This document shows, piece by piece, positions 16,896 to 25,003 of a DNA stretch of 64,000 nucleotides. Within the stretch, counting starts at the first letter, position 1. Every line of letters starts with the position of its first letter. Made by a program: the position numbers and the translations under genes. The notes under the pieces are model-generated. The model was not told the DNA's origin. It did no database searches and worked only from the letters and a program-made list of their open reading frames with translations. Source of the stretch: Paracoccus gahaiensis (GTDB lineage: Bacteria; Pseudomonadota; Alphaproteobacteria; Rhodobacterales; Rhodobacteraceae); the NCBI RefSeq assembly GCF_005048225.1, contig NZ_SUNI01000015.1:49834-113833 (forward strand), in the 5' to 3' direction.

Positions 16896-17729
16896 ATGAG
16901 CGTGATCCTGGACGTCCAGAACCTGTCCGTCGCCTATCGCGGCGCCCTGTCTCCTGCCGTCAACCGCGTCTCGTTCCAGCTGGGGCAGGAACGGTTGGGC
17001 ATCGTCGGCGAAAGCGGCTCGGGCAAATCAACCGTGGGCCGGGCGCTGCTGAGGCTGCTGGACAGCGCCGACATCACCGCCGACCGGATGCAGTTTCAGG
17101 ATGTGGACCTGTTGGCCGCATCGGAGCGGCAGATGCTGGGCATCCGCGGCAAGCGGATGTCAATGATCCTGCAGGACCCGAAATTCTCGCTGAACCCGAT
17201 CCGCAAGGTGGGCGATCAGGTGGCCGAGGCTTGGCTGGCCCATAACCGCGCCTCGCACAAGGAAGCCCGCGCCCGGACGCTGGAGATGCTGACGAGCGTG
17301 TCGATCCGCGATCCCGAACGGGTCTATGACATGTATCCGCATCAGGTTTCGGGTGGGATGGGGCAGCGGATCATGATCGCCATGATGCTGCTGACCGACC
17401 CGCAGCTGGTCATCGCGGACGAGCCGACCAGTGCGCTGGACGTGACCGTGCGTATGCAGGTCCTGTCCATTCTGGACCGGCTGGTGCGCGACCGGGGCAT
17501 CGGGCTGATCGTCATCAGCCACGACCTGAACCTTGTGCGCAATTTCTGCGACCGGGTGCTGATCATGTATGCGGGCCGCGTGGTCGAAAGCCTGGCAGCC
17601 TGCGATCTGGATCGCGCGCAGCATCCCTATACGCAGGGCCTGCTGGCCGCCCAACCCCGCATCGGAGGGCCGCGCCGACCTCTGCCAGTCCTGCAACGCC
17701 GTCCCGAATGGGCCGAGGAGCCGTCATGA
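16896..17729 (+). CDS. ABC transporter ATPase, DppD/NikD type
   Basis: A 277-residue ATPase with Walker A GESGSGKST, the Q-loop LQDPKFSLNPIRK, the signature VSGGMGQRIMIAMMLL, Walker B VIADEPTSALDV and the H-loop VISHDL. The C-terminus (HPYTQGLLAAQPRIG) is shorter than in oligopeptide transporters, so it is NikD-sized and lacks most of the accessory domain. The stop overlaps the next start by ATGA. Confidence 0.93.
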   Translation: MSVILDVQNLSVAYRGALSPAVNRVSFQLGQERLGIVGESGSGKSTVGRALLRLLDSADITADRMQFQDVDLLAASERQMLGIRGKRMSMILQDPKFSLNPIRKVGDQVAEAWLAHNRASHKEARARTLEMLTSVSIRDPERVYDMYPHQVSGGMGQRIMIAMMLLTDPQLVIADEPTSALDVTVRMQVLSILDRLVRDRGIGLIVISHDLNLVRNFCDRVLIMYAGRVVESLAACDLDRAQHPYTQGLLAAQPRIGGPRRPLPVLQRRPEWAEEPS

Positions 17730-18481
17730 ACCCCATCCACGTCCGCGATCTGTCCATCACGCTTGGCGCGGTGCAGATCCTTCATGGCATCAGTTTCGAC
17801 GTCAGGGCGGGGGAGTGCTTTGGTCTTGTCGGCGAAAGCGGATCGGGCAAGTCCACCATCCTGCGCTGTCTGTCGCTGCTGATGTCCTCCTGGCAGGGCG
17901 AGGTGCTGATCGGGGGCGAAAACCTGCGCGCCATGCCTCTGGCCCGCCGCTGCAAGACGGTGCAGATGGTGTTTCAGGACCCCTATGGCTCGCTGCATCC
18001 GCGCCAGTCGGTCCGCACCACCCTGTCCGAGCCGCTGCGCATCCACAGCATGCCCGACCGCGAGGCGCGGATCACCCGCACGATGATCGATGTGGGCCTG
18101 CCATTGGCCTTTTTGGACCGCTTTCCGCATCAGCTGTCGGGCGGCCAGCGGCAGCGTGTGGCGATTGCCCGCGCCCTGATCCTGGAACCCGAGATCCTGC
18201 TGCTGGACGAGCCGACCAGTGCGCTGGACGTGTCGGTTCAGGCCGAGATCCTGAACCTGCTGTCCGATCTGCAGGCGCGGCGGGGCTTCACCTATATCAT
18301 GGTCAGTCATGATCTGGCGGTGGTGGACCATATGTGCGACCGGTTCGCGGTCATGCAGAAGGGCCATCTGGTCGAGACCCTGACCCGCGGCGCCCTGACC
18401 GGTATCCCCGAGGAACAGGCCCGCCACCCCTATGCCCGCGAGCTGATCGACGCCTCGATCGCCTATGACCGCGCCATGTGA
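17726..18481 (+). CDS. ABC transporter ATPase, DppF/NikE type
   Basis: A 257-residue second ATPase with Walker A GESGSGKST, Q-loop FQDPYGSLHPRQS, signature LSGGQRQRVAIARAL, Walker B LLLDEPTSALDV and H-loop VSHDLAV. I use the ATG that overlaps the previous stop; six codons upstream is another, but it lies inside the preceding gene. The end overlaps the hydrolase gene by 17 bases. With the four genes before it this completes the importer. Confidence 0.93.
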   Translation: MNPIHVRDLSITLGAVQILHGISFDVRAGECFGLVGESGSGKSTILRCLSLLMSSWQGEVLIGGENLRAMPLARRCKTVQMVFQDPYGSLHPRQSVRTTLSEPLRIHSMPDREARITRTMIDVGLPLAFLDRFPHQLSGGQRQRVAIARALILEPEILLLDEPTSALDVSVQAEILNLLSDLQARRGFTYIMVSHDLAVVDHMCDRFAVMQKGHLVETLTRGALTGIPEEQARHPYARELIDASIAYDRAM

Positions 18482-19382
18482 CGACTGGCCTGAGGACTGG
18501 CGGCGGCGACTGAAGGCTCCGCTGCCTCTGGCGCATGGCGCGCCGGACTGGCACCGCCGCATCCGCGCGGCATGGGCGGCGGCAATGCCCGCCTCCGACC
18601 CCGTCGCCGGTTTTCAGGACGGCGCGCTGCATTTTGCCAGCGGCAAGCAGGCAGCGGGCGTGATGCTGATCCCCGACCGCATCACCGGCTGCGCCGTCCT
18701 GATGCTGCACGACCATGGTGGGCGCTTCGATCTGGGCTGGCGCAAGATGGTCACCGACCCGCAGGGGTTCTATGGCGGACCGCCGGCGCAGCGGCTGGTC
18801 GCGGCGGGGCATCCGGTCTTCTGTTTTGATACATTGGGCTGGGGGGACCGGCAGTTGCCGGGCGACCAGCAGGCGCTGGCCTGCACAGCGATGGGCCTGG
18901 GCACTAGCCTTGCCGGGCTGGTCGCGGGCGAGGATCGCGACATCGCCGCCTGGATCGCCGCCCGCCCAGAGGCGCGGCTTGGCCTTGCCGCATGGGGGTT
19001 TTCCTTCGGCGCCTTCCGGGCTTGGCAGGCACTGGCCACCAGCGATCATGTCACGGCAGCGGTCTCGATCTCATGGATGGCGTGGCGGCGGGACTTGCTG
19101 CGGTTGGGGGCGCCCCTCAGCGCGGGGCAGGCCGCCTTCTGGATGCTGCACCCGTCCCTGACCGGGCTGGCCGACTTGCCCGATCTGGCCATGGCGGGCG
19201 CGCCGAAGCCGCTGTTCCTGCGATCCGGCGATGCCGATCGACACCTGCCGCTTGCGGCCGTCGCCCCGGCATTCGCGCATCTGCACCGCATTTGGGGCGG
19301 TCGGCTGGATGCAGAAATCTTTCCCGGCGGGCATGTCTGCCCGCCAGACGTTCAACAGCAGGCGATCGCCTTTCTCAGGTGA
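18465..19382 (+). CDS. Alpha/beta hydrolase, dienelactone-hydrolase-like
   Basis: A 305-residue cytoplasmic hydrolase and the last gene of the ABC operon. The oxyanion region is LMLHDHGGRFDLGWRKM; the nucleophile elbow is LGLAAWGFSFGAFRAWQAL (G-F-S-F-G); the acid lies near PLFLRSGDADRHLPL; and the catalytic His is in IFPGGHVCPPD. The size and layout match peptidase/dienelactone-hydrolase-like enzymes that cleave esters, lactones or small amides. In context it may release an acid from the imported ester or lactone before the racemase-family step. Its 3' end overlaps the convergent gene by 8 bases. Confidence 0.85.
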   Translation: MTAPCDDWPEDWRRRLKAPLPLAHGAPDWHRRIRAAWAAAMPASDPVAGFQDGALHFASGKQAAGVMLIPDRITGCAVLMLHDHGGRFDLGWRKMVTDPQGFYGGPPAQRLVAAGHPVFCFDTLGWGDRQLPGDQQALACTAMGLGTSLAGLVAGEDRDIAAWIAARPEARLGLAAWGFSFGAFRAWQALATSDHVTAAVSISWMAWRRDLLRLGAPLSAGQAAFWMLHPSLTGLADLPDLAMAGAPKPLFLRSGDADRHLPLAAVAPAFAHLHRIWGGRLDAEIFPGGHVCPPDVQQQAIAFLR

Positions 19383-20523
19383 CACGGTTGTTCTCGATGA
19401 AGTCGAAGTTGATATCCTCGCCGATGCCGGGACGGTCAGGGACATGGACCCAGCCTTGCGCATCCATGGGATCGGACAGCTGGTTGAGATAATCAAAGCC
19501 GTCGTCATATTCCAGGAACGGATGCAGCAGCCCGCGCTCGTACCAGCGGCAATTGCGCGAGGCGGCGCAGACCGCAAGGTTCATCGCCGTGTTTCCATGA
19601 ACCTCGCAATCCATGCCGAAGCTTTCCGCCATGCGCATCGTCTTCAGCGCGGGCGTGATGCCGCCGACATCGTTCACCCCGGTCCGCAGGATGTCGCAGG
19701 CGCCGTGGCGGACCCATTCCGCCCGGTGCCAGTGCTTGCCCCCCGCGCTTTCGGGGCCGACCACCGGGATGTCCAGATTGTCCGCCAGCCATTTGTAGGA
19801 GGACATCGACTGTTCGTCCAACGGCTCTTCGATCCAATCGAAACCCAGCTTCTCCAGGCCCCTTCCCAGCTCCAGCGCATCGACGCGCGAATACCAGTGA
19901 AAGGCGTCGATCATCAGATGGATGTCGGGGCCGACCGCCTCGCGAACAGCAGCGCAGGCCTTCAAGTCCATGCGCACATCGGGCGCCCAGCTGACCGGCG
20001 GCATCCAGGTGTGCAGCTTGATCCCGGTATAGCCGCGCGCCACCAGCGTCTCGGCGAAGCGGCCGTAATCCTCGGGCGTGGCCAACCCGCCCTCCAGCTC
20101 GTCCCCGCACATGATCGAGCCATAGGCCCGGACCTTGTCGCGATAGGCGCCGATCAGCTTGTATACCGGCTGGTTCAGTGCGCGCCCGGCCAGATCCCAC
20201 AGCGCCACATCGACAGCGGCCAGCGTGCGATCGCTCAACTGGGCGGCCGATCCGCGCTGCCAATGCGCCAGTTCCTGCCACAGACGTTCGCGGTCCCGGT
20301 GATCCTGACCGATCAGGACCGTGCGGACGAACTTGTCTATCAGGTGCGGGCGGACGATTTCGGGAACGGTAAAGCTGTGGCCTTCATGGCCGTCCTCGGT
20401 CCGGATCGTCAGGATCGACGTCTTGACCTGATGCGGCGGACCGGGATGGGCGTGACCGGCACTGTCGGAATGCCGTCGCGTGGTGCTGAGAAAATGGCGC
20501 ACCTGCACGTCTGTGATGATCAT
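19375..20523 (-). CDS. Mandelate racemase/muconate-lactonizing family enzyme (sugar-acid dehydratase-like)
   Basis: A 382-residue enolase-superfamily enzyme. The N-terminal capping domain runs to about residue 130, then the barrel: GIKLHTWMPP carries a K-x-H instead of the K-x-K of mandelate racemase; metal ligands are in LMIDAFHWYS (Asp), FDWIEEPLD (Glu) and VVGPESAGG (Glu); and the His base is in DCEVHGNTAM. This pattern fits acid-sugar dehydratases, which remove water next to a carboxylate. A hexarate or related acid is the likely substrate, given KdgD and the semialdehyde dehydrogenase 10 kb away, but this is inference. I use the ATG giving MIITDVQ; an upstream extension is antisense to the next promoter. 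Confidence 0.85.
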   Translation of the reverse strand: MIITDVQVRHFLSTTRRHSDSAGHAHPGPPHQVKTSILTIRTEDGHEGHSFTVPEIVRPHLIDKFVRTVLIGQDHRDRERLWQELAHWQRGSAAQLSDRTLAAVDVALWDLAGRALNQPVYKLIGAYRDKVRAYGSIMCGDELEGGLATPEDYGRFAETLVARGYTGIKLHTWMPPVSWAPDVRMDLKACAAVREAVGPDIHLMIDAFHWYSRVDALELGRGLEKLGFDWIEEPLDEQSMSSYKWLADNLDIPVVGPESAGGKHWHRAEWVRHGACDILRTGVNDVGGITPALKTMRMAESFGMDCEVHGNTAMNLAVCAASRNCRWYERGLLHPFLEYDDGFDYLNQLSDPMDAQGWVHVPDRPGIGEDINFDFIENNRVT

Positions 20524-20546
20524 CTTGTCCTCCGCTGATTGCGAGG

Positions 20547-20576
20547 ACCATAGAAAAGTTGTCCTACACCTGTCAA
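20547..20576 (-). promoter_or_regulatory. Promoter and operator of the racemase-family gene
   Basis: On the minus strand TTGACA (20571-20576) and TATGGT (20547-20552) are 18 bp apart, 24 bp before the start codon. TGTCCTACA (20560-20568, plus strand) sits inside the spacer and matches TGTNNNACA. Repressor binding there would block RNA polymerase. The promoter lies at the very 3' edge of the regulator gene. Confidence 0.55.
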
Positions 20577-21283
20577 GAACCTGTATGATTGGTTTCGTGC
20601 AGAAGCGCCCGGTAGCGCGCCAGGCTGCCCTTAAGATGGGTGCGCATCGCCTCGCGCGCGGCGCTTTCGTCGCTGGCAAAGATGGCGCGGCAGATCGCGT
20701 CATGTTCCCCCTGAAGATGGACGTTGTAGTCACGGGGCCGCACGTCATCCTGTCCGGTCTGCAGCTTGCCGCGCGGGATGATCCCAAGGCGGATCAGGGA
20801 CAGGAATTCGGCAAAGCGCGGGTTGTTGGTGGCCTGCGCGATAGCCAGATGAAAATCGAAATCCAGATCGCGCGTCGGCTTGCCCGCAGCTAGGCAGTCG
20901 ATGACGGCATGATGCGCGATGGCGATCCGTTCTTCCTGCATTGGGCTGCGGCGCAGCGCTGCAAAAGCGGCGCTTTCCACCTCGACGGCGATGCGCAGCT
21001 CCAGAAGTTCGATGATCGAGGACACGCGCCCCGCATCAAGGTTCACGAAGGGGCCGCCGCGCGCCTCTTGCGCGAAAACGCCTGCGCCCTTGCGCGCCTC
21101 GACCAGCCCCTCGAAGGACAGGGTCGCGATGGCCTCGCGCACGACGGTGCGGCTGACGCCATGGATCTCGGTCAGCCGGGATTCCGAGGGCAGGCGGTCA
21201 CCGGGCTTGACCCTGCCCTGGGCGATTTCGCTGCGCAGGGCATCCGCCACCTTGGCGGACAGCCGTTCCTTGGGTCTGATCAT
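20573..21283 (-). CDS. FadR-type GntR regulator of the ABC/racemase locus
   Basis: A 236-residue regulator. Winged helix: KERLSAKVADALRSEIAQG, then RLPSESRLTEIHGVSRTVVR and the wing RKGAGVFAQ. FCD domain: LELRIAVEVESAAFAAL and DLDFDFHLAIAQATNNPRFA supply the metal-binding Asp/His set. It lies directly upstream of the dehydratase on the same strand. TGTNNNACA sites occur before its own gene, the dehydratase and the ABC operon, so it probably represses all three and responds to an acid that the transporter brings in. Start chosen as MIRPKERLS, the usual distance before the helix-turn-helix. Confidence 0.88.
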   Translation of the reverse strand: MIRPKERLSAKVADALRSEIAQGRVKPGDRLPSESRLTEIHGVSRTVVREAIATLSFEGLVEARKGAGVFAQEARGGPFVNLDAGRVSSIIELLELRIAVEVESAAFAALRRSPMQEERIAIAHHAVIDCLAAGKPTRDLDFDFHLAIAQATNNPRFAEFLSLIRLGIIPRGKLQTGQDDVRPRDYNVHLQGEHDAICRAIFASDESAAREAMRTHLKGSLARYRALLHETNHTGS

Positions 21284-21298
21284 TGCACCACCTCTACC

Positions 21299-21318
21299 TG
21301 TCCAACATGTCTTATACA
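21299..21318 (-). promoter_or_regulatory. Autoregulatory operator candidate of the FadR-type gene
   Basis: TGTCCAACA (21299-21307) is directly followed by TGTCTTATACA (21308-21318), 16 bp before the start codon. The first matches TGTNNNACA and differs by one base from the site before the dehydratase gene. Confidence 0.5.
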
Positions 21319-21388
21319 GGATGGCCAGATATGGCAAATTTTCCGGTGATCGGATGACGGGCTGGCATCGACCCAAGGAAGCCCGAGA

Positions 21389-21754
21389 TCAGCTCGGAAA
21401 GAACGGCGCCGGCATCAGAATGCTGTTCTTTTGAGAGATGAGGTTCCCCGCTTCGGCGCTCATCTTCAGATAAGCGGTCCATGCGGGATCCTGTTGCAGG
21501 CTCTGCCGGCGCCGGTCGCGATCGGCGGCATTCTGATAGGTCCAGATATGAACATAGGCGTTCACGTCCCCCGTTTCGGTCGCCGCAAAGACCACCGGGT
21601 CGCCTAGGTGACGCCTCTGTGTCGGCCAGCCATGTTCCGCGTACATGGCCAGCTGTTTTCTGATCGTGCCGGGGCGGCAGGTATAGGTGCGATGGTCATA
21701 GATCATGTCAAAGGCCCTTCGTTCGGGATCCGCGAATTCCGATGACGCTCCCAT
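21389..21754 (-). CDS. NIPSNAP-family small protein
   Basis: A 121-residue protein. The body from MIYDHRTYTCRPGTIRKQLA has the NIPSNAP opening, followed by the typical VNAYVHIWTYQNAADRDRRR and the D-P-A-W-x-x-Y-L block (QDPAWTAYLKM). These are ferredoxin-like-fold proteins that often accompany catabolic operons; no enzymatic activity is established. An ATG 16 codons later (21706), preceded by GAAGGG, gives the family's usual start and is an equally good choice. It is divergent from the tctC gene. Confidence 0.8.
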   Translation of the reverse strand: MGASSEFADPERRAFDMIYDHRTYTCRPGTIRKQLAMYAEHGWPTQRRHLGDPVVFAATETGDVNAYVHIWTYQNAADRDRRRQSLQQDPAWTAYLKMSAEAGNLISQKNSILMPAPFFPS

Positions 21755-21770
21755 TATTTGCTTCCCAACA

Positions 21771-21790
21771 CAAGTATTAATATATATGGT
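21771..21790. promoter_or_regulatory. AT-rich operator candidate shared with the 28.5-kb promoter
   Basis: GTATTAATATATATG (21774-21788) lies between the divergent NIPSNAP and tctC genes. A 15-base stretch at 28536-28550 (ATATTAGTATTTATG) matches it at 12 positions, and both contain a TATTA/TAnTA dyad in otherwise GC-rich DNA. The GntR regulator at 27.7 kb is the natural candidate to bind both. Confidence 0.45.
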
Positions 21791-21915
21791 TTGAGACCAG
21801 CCAGCTTGGCTGCCGGGAGGAGACCGGCGGGCAAGCCGTGCCCATGGTCCGTGCAGGCCGGCGAGATTGCCCGCGCCCTGTGCTGACCGCCTGATCGCAA
21901 CGGAGGAGGATCGAC

Positions 21916-22893
21916 ATGAATTCCGCAACTCTTATGGCCCTTGCGGCCAGCTGTGCCGTGATGGCCACGCCCCTGGCGGCGCTGGCCGATTACCCTGAAC
22001 AGGACATCCGTGTCGTCGTGCCATGGGGCGCGGGCGGAGGCACGGATGCCATCGTCCGCAAGCTGACCCTGCTGGCCGAGGCCGAGATGGGCGGTACGAT
22101 GTATGTCGAGAACATCGACGGTGGCATCAGCGCGACCGGCGTCAATCAGGTCATGCGCGCCGAGCCGGATGGCCATACCATCGTGGCGCTGACCTATGAC
22201 AGCGTCGTGACCATCCCGTGGCAGGAGATGCTGCCGGGCTATGACATGGACAAGCTCAAGCTGATCGCCCGCGTCACCAGCGAGCCCGACTCGGTCGTCA
22301 TCAACTCGGGTTCGAAATACCAGACGCTGGACGCGCTGATCGCCGCCGCCAAGGACTCGCCGGACACCATCCGCATCGCGATCCAGAATATCGGCGGCCG
22401 GGTGCATCTGGCGCTGCTGCAGCTGGAACAGCTGTCCGGCACCAAATTCAAGACCGTGTCCTATCCTGGCGGCGCAGGTCCTCAGAAAGAGGCGATCCTG
22501 TCGGGCGAGGCCGAAGGTGCCGTCACCTCGCTCGGCGATTTCGCCAACCTTCTGGAAGATGACACGGTGATCGGGCTGGCGGAATTCTCGTCCACGGCCA
22601 ATCCGACCTATCCCGACGTGCCGCTGGCCACCGATCTGGGCGTCGATCTGCAGATTGGCAGCTTCATCGTCATGGCCGCCCCGGCAGGGACGCCCGACGA
22701 TGTCGTGGCAAAGATCGAGGCGGCCTATCAGGCGGCCTATGACAGCGCGGAATTCCAGGAATGGGTCGCCAACGTGGGCGTCACCCCCGACTGGCTGGGC
22801 AGCGCTGACGTGACGGCCTGGGCGGAAGAGACCCAGACCGAGTTGTTCGGCCAGATGGATGCGCTGGTCGAGGCGGGCGTGCTCTCCAAGTAA
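21916..22893 (+). CDS. tctC: Tripartite tricarboxylate transporter binding protein
   Basis: A 325-residue periplasmic receptor of the TctC/Bug family. The ATG follows GGAGGAGGATCGAC. Residues 1-24 are a signal peptide ending AALA. The mature protein opens YPEQDIRVVVPWGAGGGTDA, the hallmark of Bug proteins, and shows the dicarboxylate-contact segments VENIDGGISATGVNQV and the AAPAGTPDDVVAKI helix. Known ligands are citrate, tartrate, other carboxylates and aromatic acids. In this locus a C6 sugar diacid or related hydroxy-acid is likely. It is followed by a strong hairpin and then tctB and tctA. Confidence 0.92.
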   Translation: MNSATLMALAASCAVMATPLAALADYPEQDIRVVVPWGAGGGTDAIVRKLTLLAEAEMGGTMYVENIDGGISATGVNQVMRAEPDGHTIVALTYDSVVTIPWQEMLPGYDMDKLKLIARVTSEPDSVVINSGSKYQTLDALIAAAKDSPDTIRIAIQNIGGRVHLALLQLEQLSGTKFKTVSYPGGAGPQKEAILSGEAEGAVTSLGDFANLLEDDTVIGLAEFSSTANPTYPDVPLATDLGVDLQIGSFIVMAAPAGTPDDVVAKIEAAYQAAYDSAEFQEWVANVGVTPDWLGSADVTAWAEETQTELFGQMDALVEAGVLSK

Positions 22894-22911
22894 CCAGGCC
22901 CATCGTGCCTT

Positions 22912-22938
22912 GCGCGTCGGGGCCCCTGCCCGACGCGC
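22912..22938 (+). terminator. Intercistronic hairpin between tctC and tctB
   Basis: Perfect 10-bp arms GCGCGTCGGG and CCCGACGCGC enclose 7 bases. No T-tract follows. As with the other binding-protein genes here, it should favour binding-protein expression over the membrane subunits. Confidence 0.55.
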
Positions 22939-22960
22939 CCCCTTTCCCATGGAGACGCAC

Positions 22961-23428
22961 ATGACCGGTCGCCACAGGCTTCTGACGATGGAATTTGCCC
23001 TGCCGGCATTCTTTCTGGTGCTGACGACGATTTATCTGGCCCAGACCTTCGCGATCCGCGGACAGAGCGGGGCGTTCTGGCAGGGACCGCGCGCCATGCC
23101 CATCGCCGCCTCGGTGTTGATGTATGCGCTGCTTCTGGTGGTGCTGGTGCGGCAGGTCCGGCAGGACACGACCCCCGATCAGCCGGGAGAGATCCTGCGG
23201 CCGCTTTTGGTGATGCTGGCCACCGGTGCCTATATCTTCTTGTTTCAGCCCCTGGGTTACGGCCTGTCGACGGTGCTTTTCGTCTCGGCCCTGTTCGTGA
23301 TCTTTGAATTCAGGACCGCGCAGCCGGCGGCATTCGCGCTGTACGCGCTGATCGTGACAGCCACCTTCTACATTCTTTATGCGGTGATCTTCGGCGTAAG
23401 ACTGCCGCAATTGTTCGGGGTCATCTGA
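22961..23428 (+). CDS. tctB: Tripartite tricarboxylate transporter small membrane subunit
   Basis: A 155-residue membrane protein with four hydrophobic segments (FALPAFFLVLTTIYLAQTFA, an ASVLMYALLLVVLV helix, LLVMLATGAYIFLFQ and a C-terminal IVTATFYILYAVIFG). Size and topology fit TctB. ATG 22961 follows GGAG at a proper distance; an ATG four codons upstream is possible. The stop overlaps the tctA start (TGATG). Confidence 0.85.
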   Translation: MTGRHRLLTMEFALPAFFLVLTTIYLAQTFAIRGQSGAFWQGPRAMPIAASVLMYALLLVVLVRQVRQDTTPDQPGEILRPLLVMLATGAYIFLFQPLGYGLSTVLFVSALFVIFEFRTAQPAAFALYALIVTATFYILYAVIFGVRLPQLFGVI

Positions 23429-24945
23429 TGGACACCTTCCTCAGCTACTTCAACGGCTTCGCGGCCCTGACGGATCCCTTGAACTTTGCGATGCTGGTGG
23501 GCGGGTTCCTGATCGGAACGTTCTTCGGCGCGATGCCCGGCCTGACCTCGGTTCTGGCCATTGCCCTGCTCTTGCCGGTGACCTATCAGATTGACGTCGT
23601 CCCGGCGCTGATCATGTGCGCCTCGATCTTCATGTCGGGCATGTATTCCGGTTCGATCACGGCAATCACCATCAACATTCCGGGCGCGCCCTCCTCGATG
23701 ATGACCGCGCTGGACGGCAACAAGCTGATGCGGCGCGGCAAGGGGGCCAATGCGCTCGGTCATGCGGCATTGGGATCGATGATCGGCGGAACGCTTGGGG
23801 CGGTGCTGCTGATGGCCTTCATGCCGATCGCGGCCAAGGTGTCGCTGCTGATCCAGACGCCGGGCAAGTTCGCACTCATCTTTTTCGCGTTGGTCGTCAT
23901 CGTCATCGTCGAGAAAGGCAATCTCGCCAAGGCCGCCATCGCCATGCTGCTGGGCCTGATGATCGCCACCATCGGGATCGACGATCTGCTGTCCGTGCCC
24001 CGTTTCACCTTCGGCACCGAGAGCCTGATCGAAGGGATCGACCTGATGCCGTTGGTGATCGGCGCCTTTGCCATCAGCGAGATCCTGGTGCAGGCTCAGA
24101 ACTGGCGTCTGGACAAGGCGATCGATCTGGACGCCGTCAACAGGATCAAGATCACGCGGCGCGACTTTATTCCCCTGTGGTCCGAGGTCCGTGAAATCGG
24201 CATCTGGCTCTATCTGAAAAGCACCATCATCGGATATCTGATCGGCATCCTGCCCGGTGCAGGGGGATCGATGGCTGCCTTCGTGTCCTATATCGAGGCG
24301 CGGCGGTCGTCCCGCAAGCCCGAGGAATACGGCCAAGGCAGCCGCGAGGGGATCGCTGCGGCGGAATCTGCCAACAATGCCATGTGCGGTGGCGCCTTCG
24401 TGCCCATGCTGATGTTCGGAATTCCCGGGGATCCGACCACGGCGATCGTGCTGGGGGTTCTGGTCATCAACGGGTTGCAGCCCGGCGCGCGGCTGCTGGA
24501 AAATCAAGCCGACCTGATCTCGCCGATGTTCGCGGCGCTGATCGTCAGCGCGCTGATCCTGATCCCGCTGACGCTGTACCTCTTGGGGCCGCTGTTTCTG
24601 AAGATGGTCACCATCTCGCGCGGGCTTCTCTACAGCGGGATTGCAGTAGTGGCGCTGGTGGGCAGTTATGTGGCCACGCTGTCGGTCTTTCAGATGTCGC
24701 TGTCGCTGGTGCTGGGCATTCTGGCCTTCTACATGCGCCGCCAGAACTATTCGACCGTGGCAATGCTGCTGGGCTTCATTCTGGGGCCGGATCTGGAACA
24801 GTATTTCAGGCGCGCCATGTCGCTGTCTGATGACAATCCGCTGATCTTCCTGACCAGCCCGGACAGTCTGTTCTTCCTGCTTCTGACCGCAGCCTTCGTC
24901 TACATGATCGTGATCCGCAAACCGAAATCCCTGCCTGCCGCATAA
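23428..24945 (+). CDS. tctA: Tripartite tricarboxylate transporter large permease
   Basis: A 505-residue permease with about 12 hydrophobic segments and the TctA signatures: FFGAMPGLTSVLAIALLLPV near the N-terminus, SGMYSGSITAITINIPGAPS, and LPGAGGSMAAFVSYIEARRS in the second half, followed by GAFVPMLMFGIPGDPTTAIV. Together with TctC and TctB it forms a sodium- or proton-driven importer. Confidence 0.95.
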   Translation: MDTFLSYFNGFAALTDPLNFAMLVGGFLIGTFFGAMPGLTSVLAIALLLPVTYQIDVVPALIMCASIFMSGMYSGSITAITINIPGAPSSMMTALDGNKLMRRGKGANALGHAALGSMIGGTLGAVLLMAFMPIAAKVSLLIQTPGKFALIFFALVVIVIVEKGNLAKAAIAMLLGLMIATIGIDDLLSVPRFTFGTESLIEGIDLMPLVIGAFAISEILVQAQNWRLDKAIDLDAVNRIKITRRDFIPLWSEVREIGIWLYLKSTIIGYLIGILPGAGGSMAAFVSYIEARRSSRKPEEYGQGSREGIAAAESANNAMCGGAFVPMLMFGIPGDPTTAIVLGVLVINGLQPGARLLENQADLISPMFAALIVSALILIPLTLYLLGPLFLKMVTISRGLLYSGIAVVALVGSYVATLSVFQMSLSLVLGILAFYMRRQNYSTVAMLLGFILGPDLEQYFRRAMSLSDDNPLIFLTSPDSLFFLLLTAAFVYMIVIRKPKSLPAA

Positions 24946-24947
24946 CG

Positions 24948-24971
24948 GTCCGGCCCTGACAAGGGCCGGAC
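24948..24971 (+). terminator. Strong hairpin between tctA and the TPP-enzyme gene
   Basis: GTCCGGCCCT and AGGGCCGGAC, perfect 10-bp arms with a GACA tetraloop, three bases after the tctA stop. No run of T follows, so full termination is uncertain. It divides transport genes from catabolic genes. Confidence 0.55.
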
Positions 24972-25003
24972 GATCCTCCCCCGCTCACAAGGAACCAGAC
25001 ATC

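Noticed and set aside
19231..20538. 435-codon plus-strand frame
   Set aside because: Antisense to the racemase-family gene, which has all active-site motifs.
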